From: Thiopseudomonas acetoxidans
Lineage (GTDB): Bacteria; Pseudomonadota; Gammaproteobacteria; Pseudomonadales; Pseudomonadaceae
DNA: 64,000 bases
NCBI RefSeq assembly: GCF_030362935.1
Contig: NZ_JAUCDY010000006.1
Span: forward strand, 1 to 64,000
Direction of reading: 5' to 3'
The position numbers and the translations under genes were made by a program. Shown here piece after piece: positions 43,021 to 52,024 of the stretch. The notes under the pieces were generated by a model. The model had not been told where the DNA came from and ran no database searches. It was given only the letters and a program-made list of their open reading frames with translations. Each line of letters opens with the position of its first letter. The first letter of the stretch is position 1.

Positions 43021-44610
43021 TTAAACCAACACACCTTGGCTGCGTAAGTAGTCGTCATAGGTGCCGTGGAAGTCGTTGATGCCGTGCTCGCTCAGCTCAA
43101 TAATGCGCGTCGCCAAGGAAGACACAAACTCACGGTCGTGACTGACAAAAATTAGCGTGCCGGGATAGTTTTCCAGCGCCAAGTTCAAAGCTTCAATGGA
43201 TTCCATATCCAAGTGGTTGGTTGGTTCATCCATCAACAACACGTTAGGCTTTTGCAAAATCAGTTTGCCAAACAGCATCCGACCCTGCTCACCACCAGAA
43301 ATCACTTTGACGGATTTTTCAATGTCGTCACCGGAAAACAGCATCCGCCCTAGTGTGCCGCGTACCATTTGCTCGCCTTCAGCGGTCCAGCGACCCATCC
43401 AGTCATACAGGTTCATGTCCTCGGCAAAGTCACTGGCGTGGTCTTGGGCGAAGTAACCAATTTCTGCGCTGTCCGTCCATTTCACATGGCCGCTCATGGG
43501 GGGGAATTCATCCATCATGGTGCGCAGTAGCGTGGTTTTTCCTATGCCGTTTGGGCCAATAATCGCTACGCGCTCACCGGCTTCAATCTGTAAGTTCAAA
43601 GTATCAAACAGCACATCGCCATCAAAGCCTTGGCTTAGCTCATGCAAGACGACTGCTTGGCGGTGCAACTTTTTACCCTGCTCAAAGCGAATAAAGGGGC
43701 TGATACGGCTCGAGGGTTTTACTTCTTCTAGCTGGATTTTATCAATCTGTCGCGCTCGGCTGGTGGCTTGCTTGGCTTTTGAGGCGTTAGCTGAGAAGCG
43801 GCTAACGAAGGCTTGCAGCTCGGAGATCTGTGCTTTCTTCTTGGCGTTATCACCCAGCAGACGCTCACGAATTTGCGTGGCAGCGGTCATGTACTCATCA
43901 TAGTTTCCGGAGAATAGGCGAATTTCACCGTAATCCAAGTCCGCCATGTGCGTACAGACGCTGTTCAGAAAGTGGCGGTCGTGGGAAATAATCACCATGG
44001 TGCTGTTACGGTTACTGAGGATTTCTTCCAGCCAGCGGATGGTATTGATGTCCAAGTGGTTGGTCGGCTCATCGAGCAACAGCACATCAGGATCAGAGAA
44101 CAACGCCTGCGCCAGTAACACGCGCAGCTTCCAGCCGGGTGCTACTTCACTCATTAAACCAAAGTGCTCTTCCACGCCAATGCCTAAACCGAGCAATAAT
44201 TCACCCGCACGTGATTCGGCGGTGTAGCCATCCATTTCGGCGAATTCTGTTTCCAGCTCTGCCACGGCCATGCCGTCTGCTTCGCTCATTTCAGGCAACG
44301 AATAAATACGGTCGCGCTCCGCTTTGACGGTCCATAGTTCTTCATGGCCCATGATGACCGTATCAATCACGCTAAATTGCTCATAAGCAAACTGGTCTTG
44401 GCGCAATTTACCCAAACGAATATTGGGCTCCAGCATCACGTGACCTGCGGAAGGCTCTAAGTCGTCGCCGAGAATTTTCATAAAGGTTGATTTACCACTG
44501 CCATTGGCGCCAATCAAACCATAGCGGTGACGGTTGCCGAATTTTACAGAGACATCTTCAAACAAGGGTTTTGCACCAAATTGCATGGTGATATTAGCAG
44601 TGGAGATCAC
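43021..44610 (-). CDS. ybiT: ABC-F family ATPase (YbiT-like)
   Basis: About 529 residues with two nucleotide-binding domains and no membrane segment, as expected for ABC-F proteins that act on the ribosome. NBD1: GLIGANGSGKST, LLLDEPTNHLD. NBD2: AIIGPNGIGKTT, ISGGEQGRMLFGK, LLMDEPTNHLD. The linker between them is charged and helical. GTG at 44610 is chosen because AGGA lies 7 bases upstream and the product then starts MISTANITMQFGAKPLF, the usual family start; the open frame extends to 44685. Marks the return to core-type genes after the accessory region. Confidence 0.88.
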   Translation of the reverse strand: MISTANITMQFGAKPLFEDVSVKFGNRHRYGLIGANGSGKSTFMKILGDDLEPSAGHVMLEPNIRLGKLRQDQFAYEQFSVIDTVIMGHEELWTVKAERDRIYSLPEMSEADGMAVAELETEFAEMDGYTAESRAGELLLGLGIGVEEHFGLMSEVAPGWKLRVLLAQALFSDPDVLLLDEPTNHLDINTIRWLEEILSNRNSTMVIISHDRHFLNSVCTHMADLDYGEIRLFSGNYDEYMTAATQIRERLLGDNAKKKAQISELQAFVSRFSANASKAKQATSRARQIDKIQLEEVKPSSRISPFIRFEQGKKLHRQAVVLHELSQGFDGDVLFDTLNLQIEAGERVAIIGPNGIGKTTLLRTMMDEFPPMSGHVKWTDSAEIGYFAQDHASDFAEDMNLYDWMGRWTAEGEQMVRGTLGRMLFSGDDIEKSVKVISGGEQGRMLFGKLILQKPNVLLMDEPTNHLDMESIEALNLALENYPGTLIFVSHDREFVSSLATRIIELSEHGINDFHGTYDDYLRSQGVLV

Positions 44611-45156
44611 AAATAAATCCTGAGTAGTCGAAACGCGGACGCGTAAAAAGGCGGCAATTGTACGCGCATTCGCGGGCGCTAGCACGCGGCAATTTTCCCG
44701 TAGTTACAAAGTGGGTGCAGGTATCCACGCTTGCTTAAGTGCTCGTTTGATTTTAAAAAGAGCGTTTAAGTTTAACTTCCTGTATCTTAGCGCTCAGTCA
44801 GTACGTGCTTAGGTGGGGTGATTAACCATTTACTATAGGCTGCAGCAAACGCATTATTGTTCAGCGCAAAGCTGTTTTTATGCAAAAACTTCCCCAGCCT
44901 ATCCTTGTGTGGGCCTGTCTTGTGCCGCAGACAAGGGTGTTATCACCTACTTCATCTCCAGCTTTATAGATGAACATTTGCAGTTTCATGCACAGCATTT
45001 GGGGCTCAAGGTCTAAGTTTTTCTGCTGGCGCCAAGGTGAGCTACTAAGAGCCACGCTTGTATGTGTTGCAGTAGCTCTGCTTTGTCGGCTCGTTATGAC
45101 AGGTAATTTACAGCTTAGCTTTATTGTAAACCCCTTTTTTCAGGCTTAATCCCACC

Positions 45157-47637
45157 GTGCTTCCCATCGACGCTATTCTTGCGCAACTTAAACACAGTCT
45201 AGAACAAGCCACTACGGTGCTGCTGCAAGCGCCGCCGGGGGCGGGTAAAACGACGCGTGTGCCGTTGGCGTTATTGGATGCGCCTTGGCGTAAGGGGCGT
45301 AAGATTCTTATGTTGGAGCCGCGGCGGTTGGCTGCGCGCTCGGCTGCGCGTTATATGGCGCAGCAGCTGGATGAGGGCGTAGGACAAAGCGTGGGTTACC
45401 GCACCAAATTGGATAGCCAAGTCTGCGCAGTAACGCAGATTGAAGTGGTTACAGAGGGTATTCTTACGCGCATCATTCAAAACGATCCAATGCTGGAAGA
45501 CTATGCGGCGGTGTTGTTTGATGAGTTTCATGAGCGCTCTTTGCATGCCGACTTAGGACTGACCTTGGTGCGCGAATCACAGCAGGCGTTAAGAGAGGAT
45601 CTGCGTATCCTGATTATGTCGGCGACCTTGGATAGCGCGCCGATTGCCAAATTGCTTGGCGATGTGCCTATTCTCAGCAGTGAGGGCCGTGCTTTCCCGG
45701 TGGAGGTGCTCTACCGTCCGGTACGTACGCAGAACCGTAATCGCAGTCTAGTTGAACCCGTGGTTAACTTGATTCACGAAGCGTTGGCACAGCAAGAGGG
45801 ATCGTTGCTGGTGTTTCTGCCGGGTGCAGGGGAAATAAGTCGTGTTGAACAGCAGTTGCGCGGACAGGTGGCTGATAATGTGCTGATCGCGCCTTTATAC
45901 GGCAACCTAAAAGCTGACGAGCAGGATCGCGCTATTGCACCTGCGCCTTCGGGTAGCCGAAAAGTGGTGCTGGCTACCGCTATTGCGCAAACCAGTTTAA
46001 CTATCGAGGGCGTGCGCGTAGTAATAGATAGTGGCCAGCAGCGCCGTGCAGTGTTTGACCCCAATAGTGGGATGACGCGACTGATTACGGGGCGTGTATC
46101 CAAGGCCTGTGCCGAACAGCGCAAAGGTCGTGCTGGGCGCATCGAGCCGGGTGTGTGTTATCGGTTGTGGAGTGAGTCAGAGCAAACGGCTTTGACTGAG
46201 TTTCTGCCGCCAGAAATTCAAGAAGCCGACTTGGTGGCGCTGGTGTTAGAGCTGGCGCAGTGGGGTGCGCGTGATCCGGCACAGCTAAGCTGGATTGAGC
46301 CGCCACCCGCTGCACATTGGAATCAAGCCACGGACCTACTGCAGCTGCTGGGTATGTTAACCGCTGAGGGTGCTATTACTGTGCATGGCAAGGCGGCACG
46401 CGAGCTGGGTATTCATCCGCGCTTGGCCAATATGGTATTGCACGGACGTGAGTTGGGTCTTGGGCAGTCTGCAGCAGAACTGGCGGCGTTATTGGGTGAG
46501 CGCGATCTGCTTGGTTCAAGTGCCGGTGCCGATATGCACGAGCGACTGCAGGTGATACGCGGCGAGTCCAAGCAACACCGAGTTGATCCGGCGCGCTTGC
46601 ATGCCATCCGCCAAGACGCCAAACGCTTAATGCTGAAAAACAACGATATGACCAGTATGCCAACACCTACTGAAGTGGGTCGGCTGCTGGCGCAGGCGTA
46701 TCCGGACCGTGTGGCTCAGCGGCGATCGGGGCAATCTGCACGTTATCAGTTAAGCAATGGTAAGGGCGCAACGTTGCGTGAGGATGATGCGCTGGTGCGT
46801 TACGACTGGCTGGTGGCTGCAGATCTCGATGGCAAGACGCGTCAAGCCACCATATACCTAGCTGCCCCGGTTGAGCTTGCCGATTTGGAGCAGGATTTAT
46901 CGGCATTGATTAGCGACAGTGAAGAAGCAGTTTGGGATGACAAGCGCGGCACTGTGGTGTCTCGTCGCGTGCGTAAGCTGGGTGAGTTGATACTGGCTGA
47001 AAAAGAGTTGCCCAAGCCAGCTGCTGCGCTGATTGAGCAAGCTTTGCTCAACGCAGTACGCAAAGTTGGTCTGCAAAGTTTGCCATGGACCGACAGTGCT
47101 ACTCAGTGGTGCTCCCGTGTTGGATTACTGGCTAAGCAATTTCCTGATGAGTGGCCCGATGTCAGTGATGCTGCACTGCTGGCTAGTCTAGAAGATTGGC
47201 TGTTGCCTTTTCTTAGCGGTATGCAACGCTGGTCTGATTTGAAGAATCTTAATCTCATCAATGCACTGCAAACGTTGCTGGATTATCCACAGCAACAGCA
47301 GCTCAACACGCTGGCGCCAGCAGCACTGACCATTCCTACCGGCCAGAATATTCGTTTGGACTACACCGCTGAAAATGGTCCTGTCTTGGCCGCTAAGTTA
47401 CAGGCGCTGTTTGGTTGGACGCAAACGCCTACAGTAGCGGCTGGTAAAGTTGCGGTAGTGATTCATCTGCTCTCACCCGCACAAAGACCCTTGGCGGTGA
47501 CGGCCGATTTGGAAAACTTCTGGCGCAATGTGTATCCAGAAGTACGCAAAGATATTCGTGGGCGCTATCCCAAACATCCTTGGCCGGAAGACCCTTTTAC
47601 CGCGCAGGCACAGCAAGGGGTTAAACGAAGTTGGTAA
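45157..47637 (+). CDS. hrpB: ATP-dependent RNA helicase HrpB
   Basis: 826-residue DEAH-type helicase; the physiological role of HrpB is unclear. Walker A is APPGAGKTT (25-33), motif II DEFH (about 122-125), motif III SATLDS, and RKGRAGRIEPG is the motif VI equivalent. The C-terminal HrpB-specific region ends with WPEDPFTAQAQ, typical of the family. GTG is used as start; the frame has no upstream alternative with a ribosome site. Stands alone on its strand and ends at a strong terminator. Confidence 0.93.
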   Translation: MLPIDAILAQLKHSLEQATTVLLQAPPGAGKTTRVPLALLDAPWRKGRKILMLEPRRLAARSAARYMAQQLDEGVGQSVGYRTKLDSQVCAVTQIEVVTEGILTRIIQNDPMLEDYAAVLFDEFHERSLHADLGLTLVRESQQALREDLRILIMSATLDSAPIAKLLGDVPILSSEGRAFPVEVLYRPVRTQNRNRSLVEPVVNLIHEALAQQEGSLLVFLPGAGEISRVEQQLRGQVADNVLIAPLYGNLKADEQDRAIAPAPSGSRKVVLATAIAQTSLTIEGVRVVIDSGQQRRAVFDPNSGMTRLITGRVSKACAEQRKGRAGRIEPGVCYRLWSESEQTALTEFLPPEIQEADLVALVLELAQWGARDPAQLSWIEPPPAAHWNQATDLLQLLGMLTAEGAITVHGKAARELGIHPRLANMVLHGRELGLGQSAAELAALLGERDLLGSSAGADMHERLQVIRGESKQHRVDPARLHAIRQDAKRLMLKNNDMTSMPTPTEVGRLLAQAYPDRVAQRRSGQSARYQLSNGKGATLREDDALVRYDWLVAADLDGKTRQATIYLAAPVELADLEQDLSALISDSEEAVWDDKRGTVVSRRVRKLGELILAEKELPKPAAALIEQALLNAVRKVGLQSLPWTDSATQWCSRVGLLAKQFPDEWPDVSDAALLASLEDWLLPFLSGMQRWSDLKNLNLINALQTLLDYPQQQQLNTLAPAALTIPTGQNIRLDYTAENGPVLAAKLQALFGWTQTPTVAAGKVAVVIHLLSPAQRPLAVTADLENFWRNVYPEVRKDIRGRYPKHPWPEDPFTAQAQQGVKRSW

Positions 47638-47659
47638 GCAGCTTGGGTTGACCAAGCAC

Positions 47660-47701
47660 AAAAAAACCTCAAGGCGTATTAAGCGCGCTTGAGGTTTTTT
47701 G
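47660..47701. terminator. Bidirectional terminator
   Basis: AAAAAACCTCAAG, a short loop and CTTGAGGTTTTTT. It has A and T runs on both sides, so it can end hrpB on the + strand and the cytochrome remnant on the - strand. Confidence 0.85.
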
Positions 47702-47732
47702 GCAGTGATCGTTAAGTCACCACAGCTGATAC

Positions 47733-48290
47733 CTAGTAACGGGCATCCTTTGGCTTGTTACCTGTTGGCCAGTCGTTAACCTTGCCCGGAAAGTCAGGGC
47801 GCGGTTTGTGTGCAAAGAATTCCGACACATCGACCGCATCTTGGTCGGTTAACACGTTCCCGTGACCCCATAGACCTTTGGTTTGAATCCCCATCGGCAT
47901 GTTGTATTTAACAAAGGCCGCCGCTTTGTAAGTACGCGCCATGCCTGCGCCGATGTTGAAGGACTCATCGCCCCACAGTGGTGGGAAAACGATATCGCCA
48001 CGGCTGTCTTTCATGCCTTCGCCGTTGTCACCATGGCAGGTAGCACACTGCGCGTAGTAAATTTGCTCACCACGTGCCGTGTCAGCTACCAATGAGGTAT
48101 CAACTTCGCCGGCGTTACTGATGGTCACTTTTTGGTTCTTGGGTGTGCTTTGCGACAACCACTTCATGTAGGCCACCATCGCTTGCATCTCTTCTGATTC
48201 GCGCGGCAAAGGCTTGCCATTCATGGAGCGCATAAAGCAGCCATTAATGCGGCCTTCTAAATCCACTTCTTTACCTGAACGTGGCATCAC
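47733..48290 (-). pseudogene. Dihaem cytochrome c (TsdA-like), N-terminal half missing
   Basis: 185 residues containing one haem-binding CATCH (about residue 80) and the segment EGRINGCFMRSMNGKPLP, which in TsdA-type thiosulfate dehydrogenases and related dihaem cytochromes links the two haem domains. The first haem domain and the signal peptide are absent: upstream in the same frame is LYSNNFYPRV, then a stop inside the 3' end of the methyltransferase gene. Without a signal peptide haem could not be attached in the periplasm, so the gene is probably non-functional. ATG at 48290 is only the first Met of the remnant. Confidence 0.7.
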
Positions 48291-48319
48291 GCGGGGGTAA
48301 AAGTTGTTGCTGTACAGGG

Positions 48320-49207
48320 TTAAGGGATGGTTATTTTAATTGCTGGAGTGGCTTGCTGATCGTCGTCGGCAGCTACCAGTTGTTTGCCTTCACAGCGCAT
48401 AACAAAACCTTTCGGGCGGCTATTGGTTTCACTTTTGATGACCAGTTCAAGCATGTCACCATTGAGTAGCGCGTTTTTTAGCTGGGCAGGCTGATCATCA
48501 ATCCAAGCGTTACCGGTTATTTTTTGGTATTTTTGTTTTAGCTCTACGCGGTAGGTTTCACCGCTTGTGGCTTGCCACTCCCAAGTGCCGGCGACCTTGG
48601 CTGGGACTATCCACTTAAATAAATTCACGCTACCGAAGCTGTGGTGTTTATCGGGTTTCCAGTCACCCATATCAAACGCATGGGAAACGATGCGTGTGCC
48701 CGGACGCAGTTCATCAAGCAGCCTGGGTCTGAGTTCAACGTTCACCAAATCTAGCAGGTAAAGCGTGACTACTGTGGCTTGGCTAAAATCTGCTTCGAGT
48801 AGATCACCCTCAAAGAAGTTGACCATATACTCAACGCCTGCGTTACCGGCATACTCCATCGCATCGGCTATGCGGGCAGGATCCATATCAATCCCGATGC
48901 CACGGGTGTTGCGGTGCATAGCGGCCGCGACAACGATACGTCCATCGCCACAGCCTAAGTCATACAGTATGTCCTTGCTGGTGACTTCAGCTAGGTCGAG
49001 CATGGCGTGTACCACTTTTTCATCTGTGGGCACGAAGGGGACATCTAAAATAATGTCGGGCTCATCGATAGAGTAGTCATCAAAATTTAGATCGCTAAAG
49101 TTTGGGTCGGACAAGGCATAGTCGTCCAGATCGTAATCTGATTCATTATCGGCATCGATGGAATAATCATCGTGATCAAAGCTTAGTTCTCTATACAAGT
49201 AATGCAC
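48320..49207 (-). CDS. Class I SAM-dependent methyltransferase with acidic N-terminal repeats
   Basis: 295 residues. The Rossmann motif I is clear, LYDLGCGDGRIVVAAA, with the acidic ribose-binding residue in GIGIDMDP. Residues 1-52 are strongly acidic and repetitive (DDYSID occurs twice, with DDYALSD, SDPNFSD and LNFDDY between). Residues ~190-295 form a beta-rich C-terminal domain. Substrate is unknown. The GTG start at 49207 lacks a clear ribosome site, and an internal start after the acidic segment is conceivable. The 3' end abuts the truncated cytochrome gene. Confidence 0.7.
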   Translation of the reverse strand: MHYLYRELSFDHDDYSIDADNESDYDLDDYALSDPNFSDLNFDDYSIDEPDIILDVPFVPTDEKVVHAMLDLAEVTSKDILYDLGCGDGRIVVAAAMHRNTRGIGIDMDPARIADAMEYAGNAGVEYMVNFFEGDLLEADFSQATVVTLYLLDLVNVELRPRLLDELRPGTRIVSHAFDMGDWKPDKHHSFGSVNLFKWIVPAKVAGTWEWQATSGETYRVELKQKYQKITGNAWIDDQPAQLKNALLNGDMLELVIKSETNSRPKGFVMRCEGKQLVAADDDQQATPAIKITIP

Positions 49208-49628
49208 CTAAAAAGTAAAGGGAGCTATGTTTTCAGAGCCGTTGCTCGTGGTCGATATAGCTCAAATAAGTAGTAGGGCGACTGCAGTTAAATACGCTGA
49301 AGTTTGCTTGTAATCGTGGGTCGCTAAACACACCCAGCAGTACACACTAGTATTTTGTGGTTACATTATAACAATAATACTTGCCGGCTGTGCAGGCAGG
49401 GATTTGTACAGTGCGAGACGCTGCAGATTTTAACCCAGTTGTTGCTTTATCTTTATCGTCTTTTTGCCATCAGGAACAGAGTTTTTTCAAGGGCAGCACA
49501 AATGCATAAAAATTGAATACATGCGTGAAACTGTTAGACTTACGCGCGTTTTATAGTCTGCTTAGCGGTTAAGCATTCTTACACATTCAGCTGATTTTAA
49601 GCAAAACCCTCTAAGCTTGTTAACGGTT

Positions 49629-49641
49629 GCCGCCTAGCGGC
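49629..49641 (+). promoter_or_regulatory. Hairpin just upstream of sulP start
   Basis: GCCGC, loop CTA, GCGGC ends 11 bases before the ATG. A stem this close to the start could hinder ribosome loading; no other ribosome site is evident. Confidence 0.4.
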
Positions 49642-49652
49642 ACGGACTTACT

Positions 49653-51122
49653 ATGTTTAAAAAAATTCACAACCAATGGTTTTTCAATATCCGTGGCGAC
49701 CTCTTATCCGGCTTGGTCGTTGCCTTGGCGCTGATTCCAGAGGCCATTGCGTTTTCAATTATTGCTGGTGTTGATCCCAAGGTTGGGCTGTACGCTTCGT
49801 TCTGTATTGCGGTGATTATTGCTTTTGTTGGCGGCAGACCCGGCATGATCTCAGCCGCCACCGGTGCCATGGCTTTGTTAATGGTTACCTTGGTTAAACA
49901 GTATGGTTTGGAATACTTGTTAGCCGCGACTTTATTAACCGGTGTGTTACAGATACTGGCGGGTTTTTTGAAGCTGGGCGGCTTGATGCGTTTTGTCTCG
50001 AAATCGGTGGTGACAGGTTTTGTTAATGCGCTGGCGATTCTTATTTTTATCGCGCAATTACCGCAACTGACCGATGTTACCTGGCACGTGTATGCTATTA
50101 CCGCTGCGGGTTTGGGCATTATTTATTTGTTCCCGTTGATACCTAAAATTGGTAAAAGCGTGCCTTCTACGCTGATCTGTATTATTGCATTAACCGGCGC
50201 AGCGGTTTATTTGGGCTTGGATGTACGCACCGTGGGTGATATGGGGCAGCTGCCCGATACGCTGCCGATTTTCCTCTGGCCCGACGTGCCGCTTACGCTA
50301 GAGACGCTGCAAATTATTTTGCCTTACTCGCTAGGCTTAGCTGTTGTGGGTTTACTGGAGTCATTAATGACGGCCAATATTCTTGATGAACTCACTGACA
50401 CCAAAAGCAATCGCAACCAAGAATGTAAAGGCCAAGGCATTGCCAACATTGGTGCTGGGCTGCTGGGTGGTATGGCGGGTTGTGCGATGATTGGCCAGTC
50501 GGTGATTAATATTAAATCGGGCGGTCGTGGTCGCTTATCGACTTTTTGCGCTGGGTTTTTCTTATTGATTATGGTGGTATTTTTAAGTGACTGGATTAGA
50601 CACATTCCCATGGCCGCTTTAGTGGCGGTGATGATTATGGTTTCTATCGGCTCATTTTCATGGAGCTCGGTCAAGGAGTTTAAGAAAACCCCGCTATCGA
50701 GCAACATTGTTATGTTGACTACTGTTGCGGTGGTGCTGAGCACCCATAACCTTGCCTTAGGCGTACTTGCAGGGGTGTTATTGTCCGCGCTGTTTTTCGT
50801 TAACAAAATTGCTCGGTTGATGGTGGTTAAGCAAGAAATGGCAGAAGCCGAGCTAGGTTATCAAGTGATTGGGCAGGTGTTTTTTGCTTCGTCGGAGAAG
50901 TTTTTTGAGTCCTTTGACTTTACTTATGCAGCCGAAAAAGTTGTGATTGATTTAACCCGTGCTCATTTTTGGGATATGACAGCCGTGGCAGCACTGGAAC
51001 AAGTGGTCCTTAAATACCAGCGGCTGGGCGCAGATGTGAGTGTGATTGGGATGAACGAAGCCAGCAAAACGGTGATTGATAAGTTTGCCACGCACGCGGA
51101 GCTAAAGCTTTTATTGCACTAA
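49653..51122 (+). CDS. SulP-family anion permease
   Basis: 489 residues: a transmembrane domain of about ten or more helices followed by a cytoplasmic STAS domain (about 405-489; VIDLTRAHFWDMTAVAALEQ). The first helices carry the SulP signature IRGDLLSGLVVALALIPEAI and VDPKVGLYASF. Substrates in the family include sulfate, bicarbonate and other anions; bacterial members of this size are often bicarbonate or sulfate transporters, and the sequence does not decide. The universal stress protein gene follows 24 bp downstream, forming a two-gene operon. Confidence 0.87.
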   Translation: MFKKIHNQWFFNIRGDLLSGLVVALALIPEAIAFSIIAGVDPKVGLYASFCIAVIIAFVGGRPGMISAATGAMALLMVTLVKQYGLEYLLAATLLTGVLQILAGFLKLGGLMRFVSKSVVTGFVNALAILIFIAQLPQLTDVTWHVYAITAAGLGIIYLFPLIPKIGKSVPSTLICIIALTGAAVYLGLDVRTVGDMGQLPDTLPIFLWPDVPLTLETLQIILPYSLGLAVVGLLESLMTANILDELTDTKSNRNQECKGQGIANIGAGLLGGMAGCAMIGQSVINIKSGGRGRLSTFCAGFFLLIMVVFLSDWIRHIPMAALVAVMIMVSIGSFSWSSVKEFKKTPLSSNIVMLTTVAVVLSTHNLALGVLAGVLLSALFFVNKIARLMVVKQEMAEAELGYQVIGQVFFASSEKFFESFDFTYAAEKVVIDLTRAHFWDMTAVAALEQVVLKYQRLGADVSVIGMNEASKTVIDKFATHAELKLLLH

Positions 51123-51146
51123 CGCATGCTTACCGAGGAGAGAAAT

Positions 51147-52001
51147 ATGCAACAGATTATAGCCTGCATTGATGAATCAACTGGGTCGACGGGCGTTGAA
51201 GAGGCTGCTATTTGGGTGGCTGGGCAACTCAAGAGTCCGCTGATGTTTTTGCACAGCATTGAAAAACAACCTTTGGCACCTGAGCATAGCGATTTATCCG
51301 GCACCATTGGTCTTGGCGCACGCTCCAAGCTGTTAGCCGAAATTGCAACGCTGGAGCAACAACACGCCCGAGTAGCCTTGCAGCTGGGGAAAGAATTGCT
51401 TACCCAAGCAAAGGCTAAAGCTCTAGAAGCTGGACACGAGCAGGTCGAAATTCTGCAGCGGCACGGACCCTTTGTCGAAGCTTTGCTGGACTTAGAAAGC
51501 ACCGCGCGGCTGGTAGTGATTGGTCATTCTTCGGCTAAAACGGATAAGAAAAACAGTATCTTAGGTACGCATCTGGAAAGCCTACTACGGCAGATCAATA
51601 CGCCCGTGCTGATTGCGCCGCCGCAGTTTGTTGCACCGAAAAGCTTTATGTTGGCTTACGACGGACGGCAAACGACTGAACAAGCATTGCAGCGTATTTT
51701 AAGTAGTGATTTATTGCGCGGCTTGGACTGCCATCTGGTAACGGTAAAAAACAAACAAGTCGATCAAGAAGAAAAATTCACCCAAGCCGTGGCACGCTTA
51801 ACTGAGGGCGGTTTTAAAGTAACGGCTGTTTATTTGCAAGGCGATATCTTTAAGCAGCTGTTAAGTTATCAGCAGATTCATGCGGTGGATATGCTGGTGA
51901 TGGGCGTTTTTGGCGGCACGCGTTTGCGCCAGTTCTTTGTGGGCAGCAACACGTTGAAAATGCTAGAAAACAGCAGCGTGCCAATTTTAGTCATGAAGTA
52001 A
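51147..52001 (+). CDS. Tandem-domain universal stress protein
   Basis: 284 residues with two UspA-type domains (MQQIIACIDESTGSTGVEEA and SFMLAYDGRQTTEQALQRIL start the halves). Domain 1 ends with LVVIGHSSAKTD and domain 2 with MLVMGVFGGTRLRQFFVGSN, resembling the ATP-binding GxxGxxxx loop region. GAGGAGAG lies just before ATG at 51147; an in-frame ATG at 51126 overlaps the region of the upstream stop and is less likely. Tandem USPs next to SulP transporters are a recurrent pair, suggesting regulation of the permease (inference). Confidence 0.85.
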   Translation: MQQIIACIDESTGSTGVEEAAIWVAGQLKSPLMFLHSIEKQPLAPEHSDLSGTIGLGARSKLLAEIATLEQQHARVALQLGKELLTQAKAKALEAGHEQVEILQRHGPFVEALLDLESTARLVVIGHSSAKTDKKNSILGTHLESLLRQINTPVLIAPPQFVAPKSFMLAYDGRQTTEQALQRILSSDLLRGLDCHLVTVKNKQVDQEEKFTQAVARLTEGGFKVTAVYLQGDIFKQLLSYQQIHAVDMLVMGVFGGTRLRQFFVGSNTLKMLENSSVPILVMK

Positions 52002-52002
52002 T

Positions 52003-52024
52003 AGCCAACGCATTCTGGTTGGCT
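52003..52024. terminator. Hairpin between convergent usp and sbcC
   Basis: AGCCAAC, an 8-base loop and GTTGGCT, starting just after the usp stop and overlapping the sbcC stop. There is no T run, so terminator activity is uncertain. Confidence 0.4.

Noticed and set aside
44686..45156. Search for a gene between ybiT and hrpB
   Set aside because: Only short shadow frames are present; nothing supported was found in these ~470 bases.
49208..49628. Search for a gene or strong promoter in the divergent gap before sulP
   Set aside because: No ORF with coding character and no well-spaced -35/-10 pair was found.
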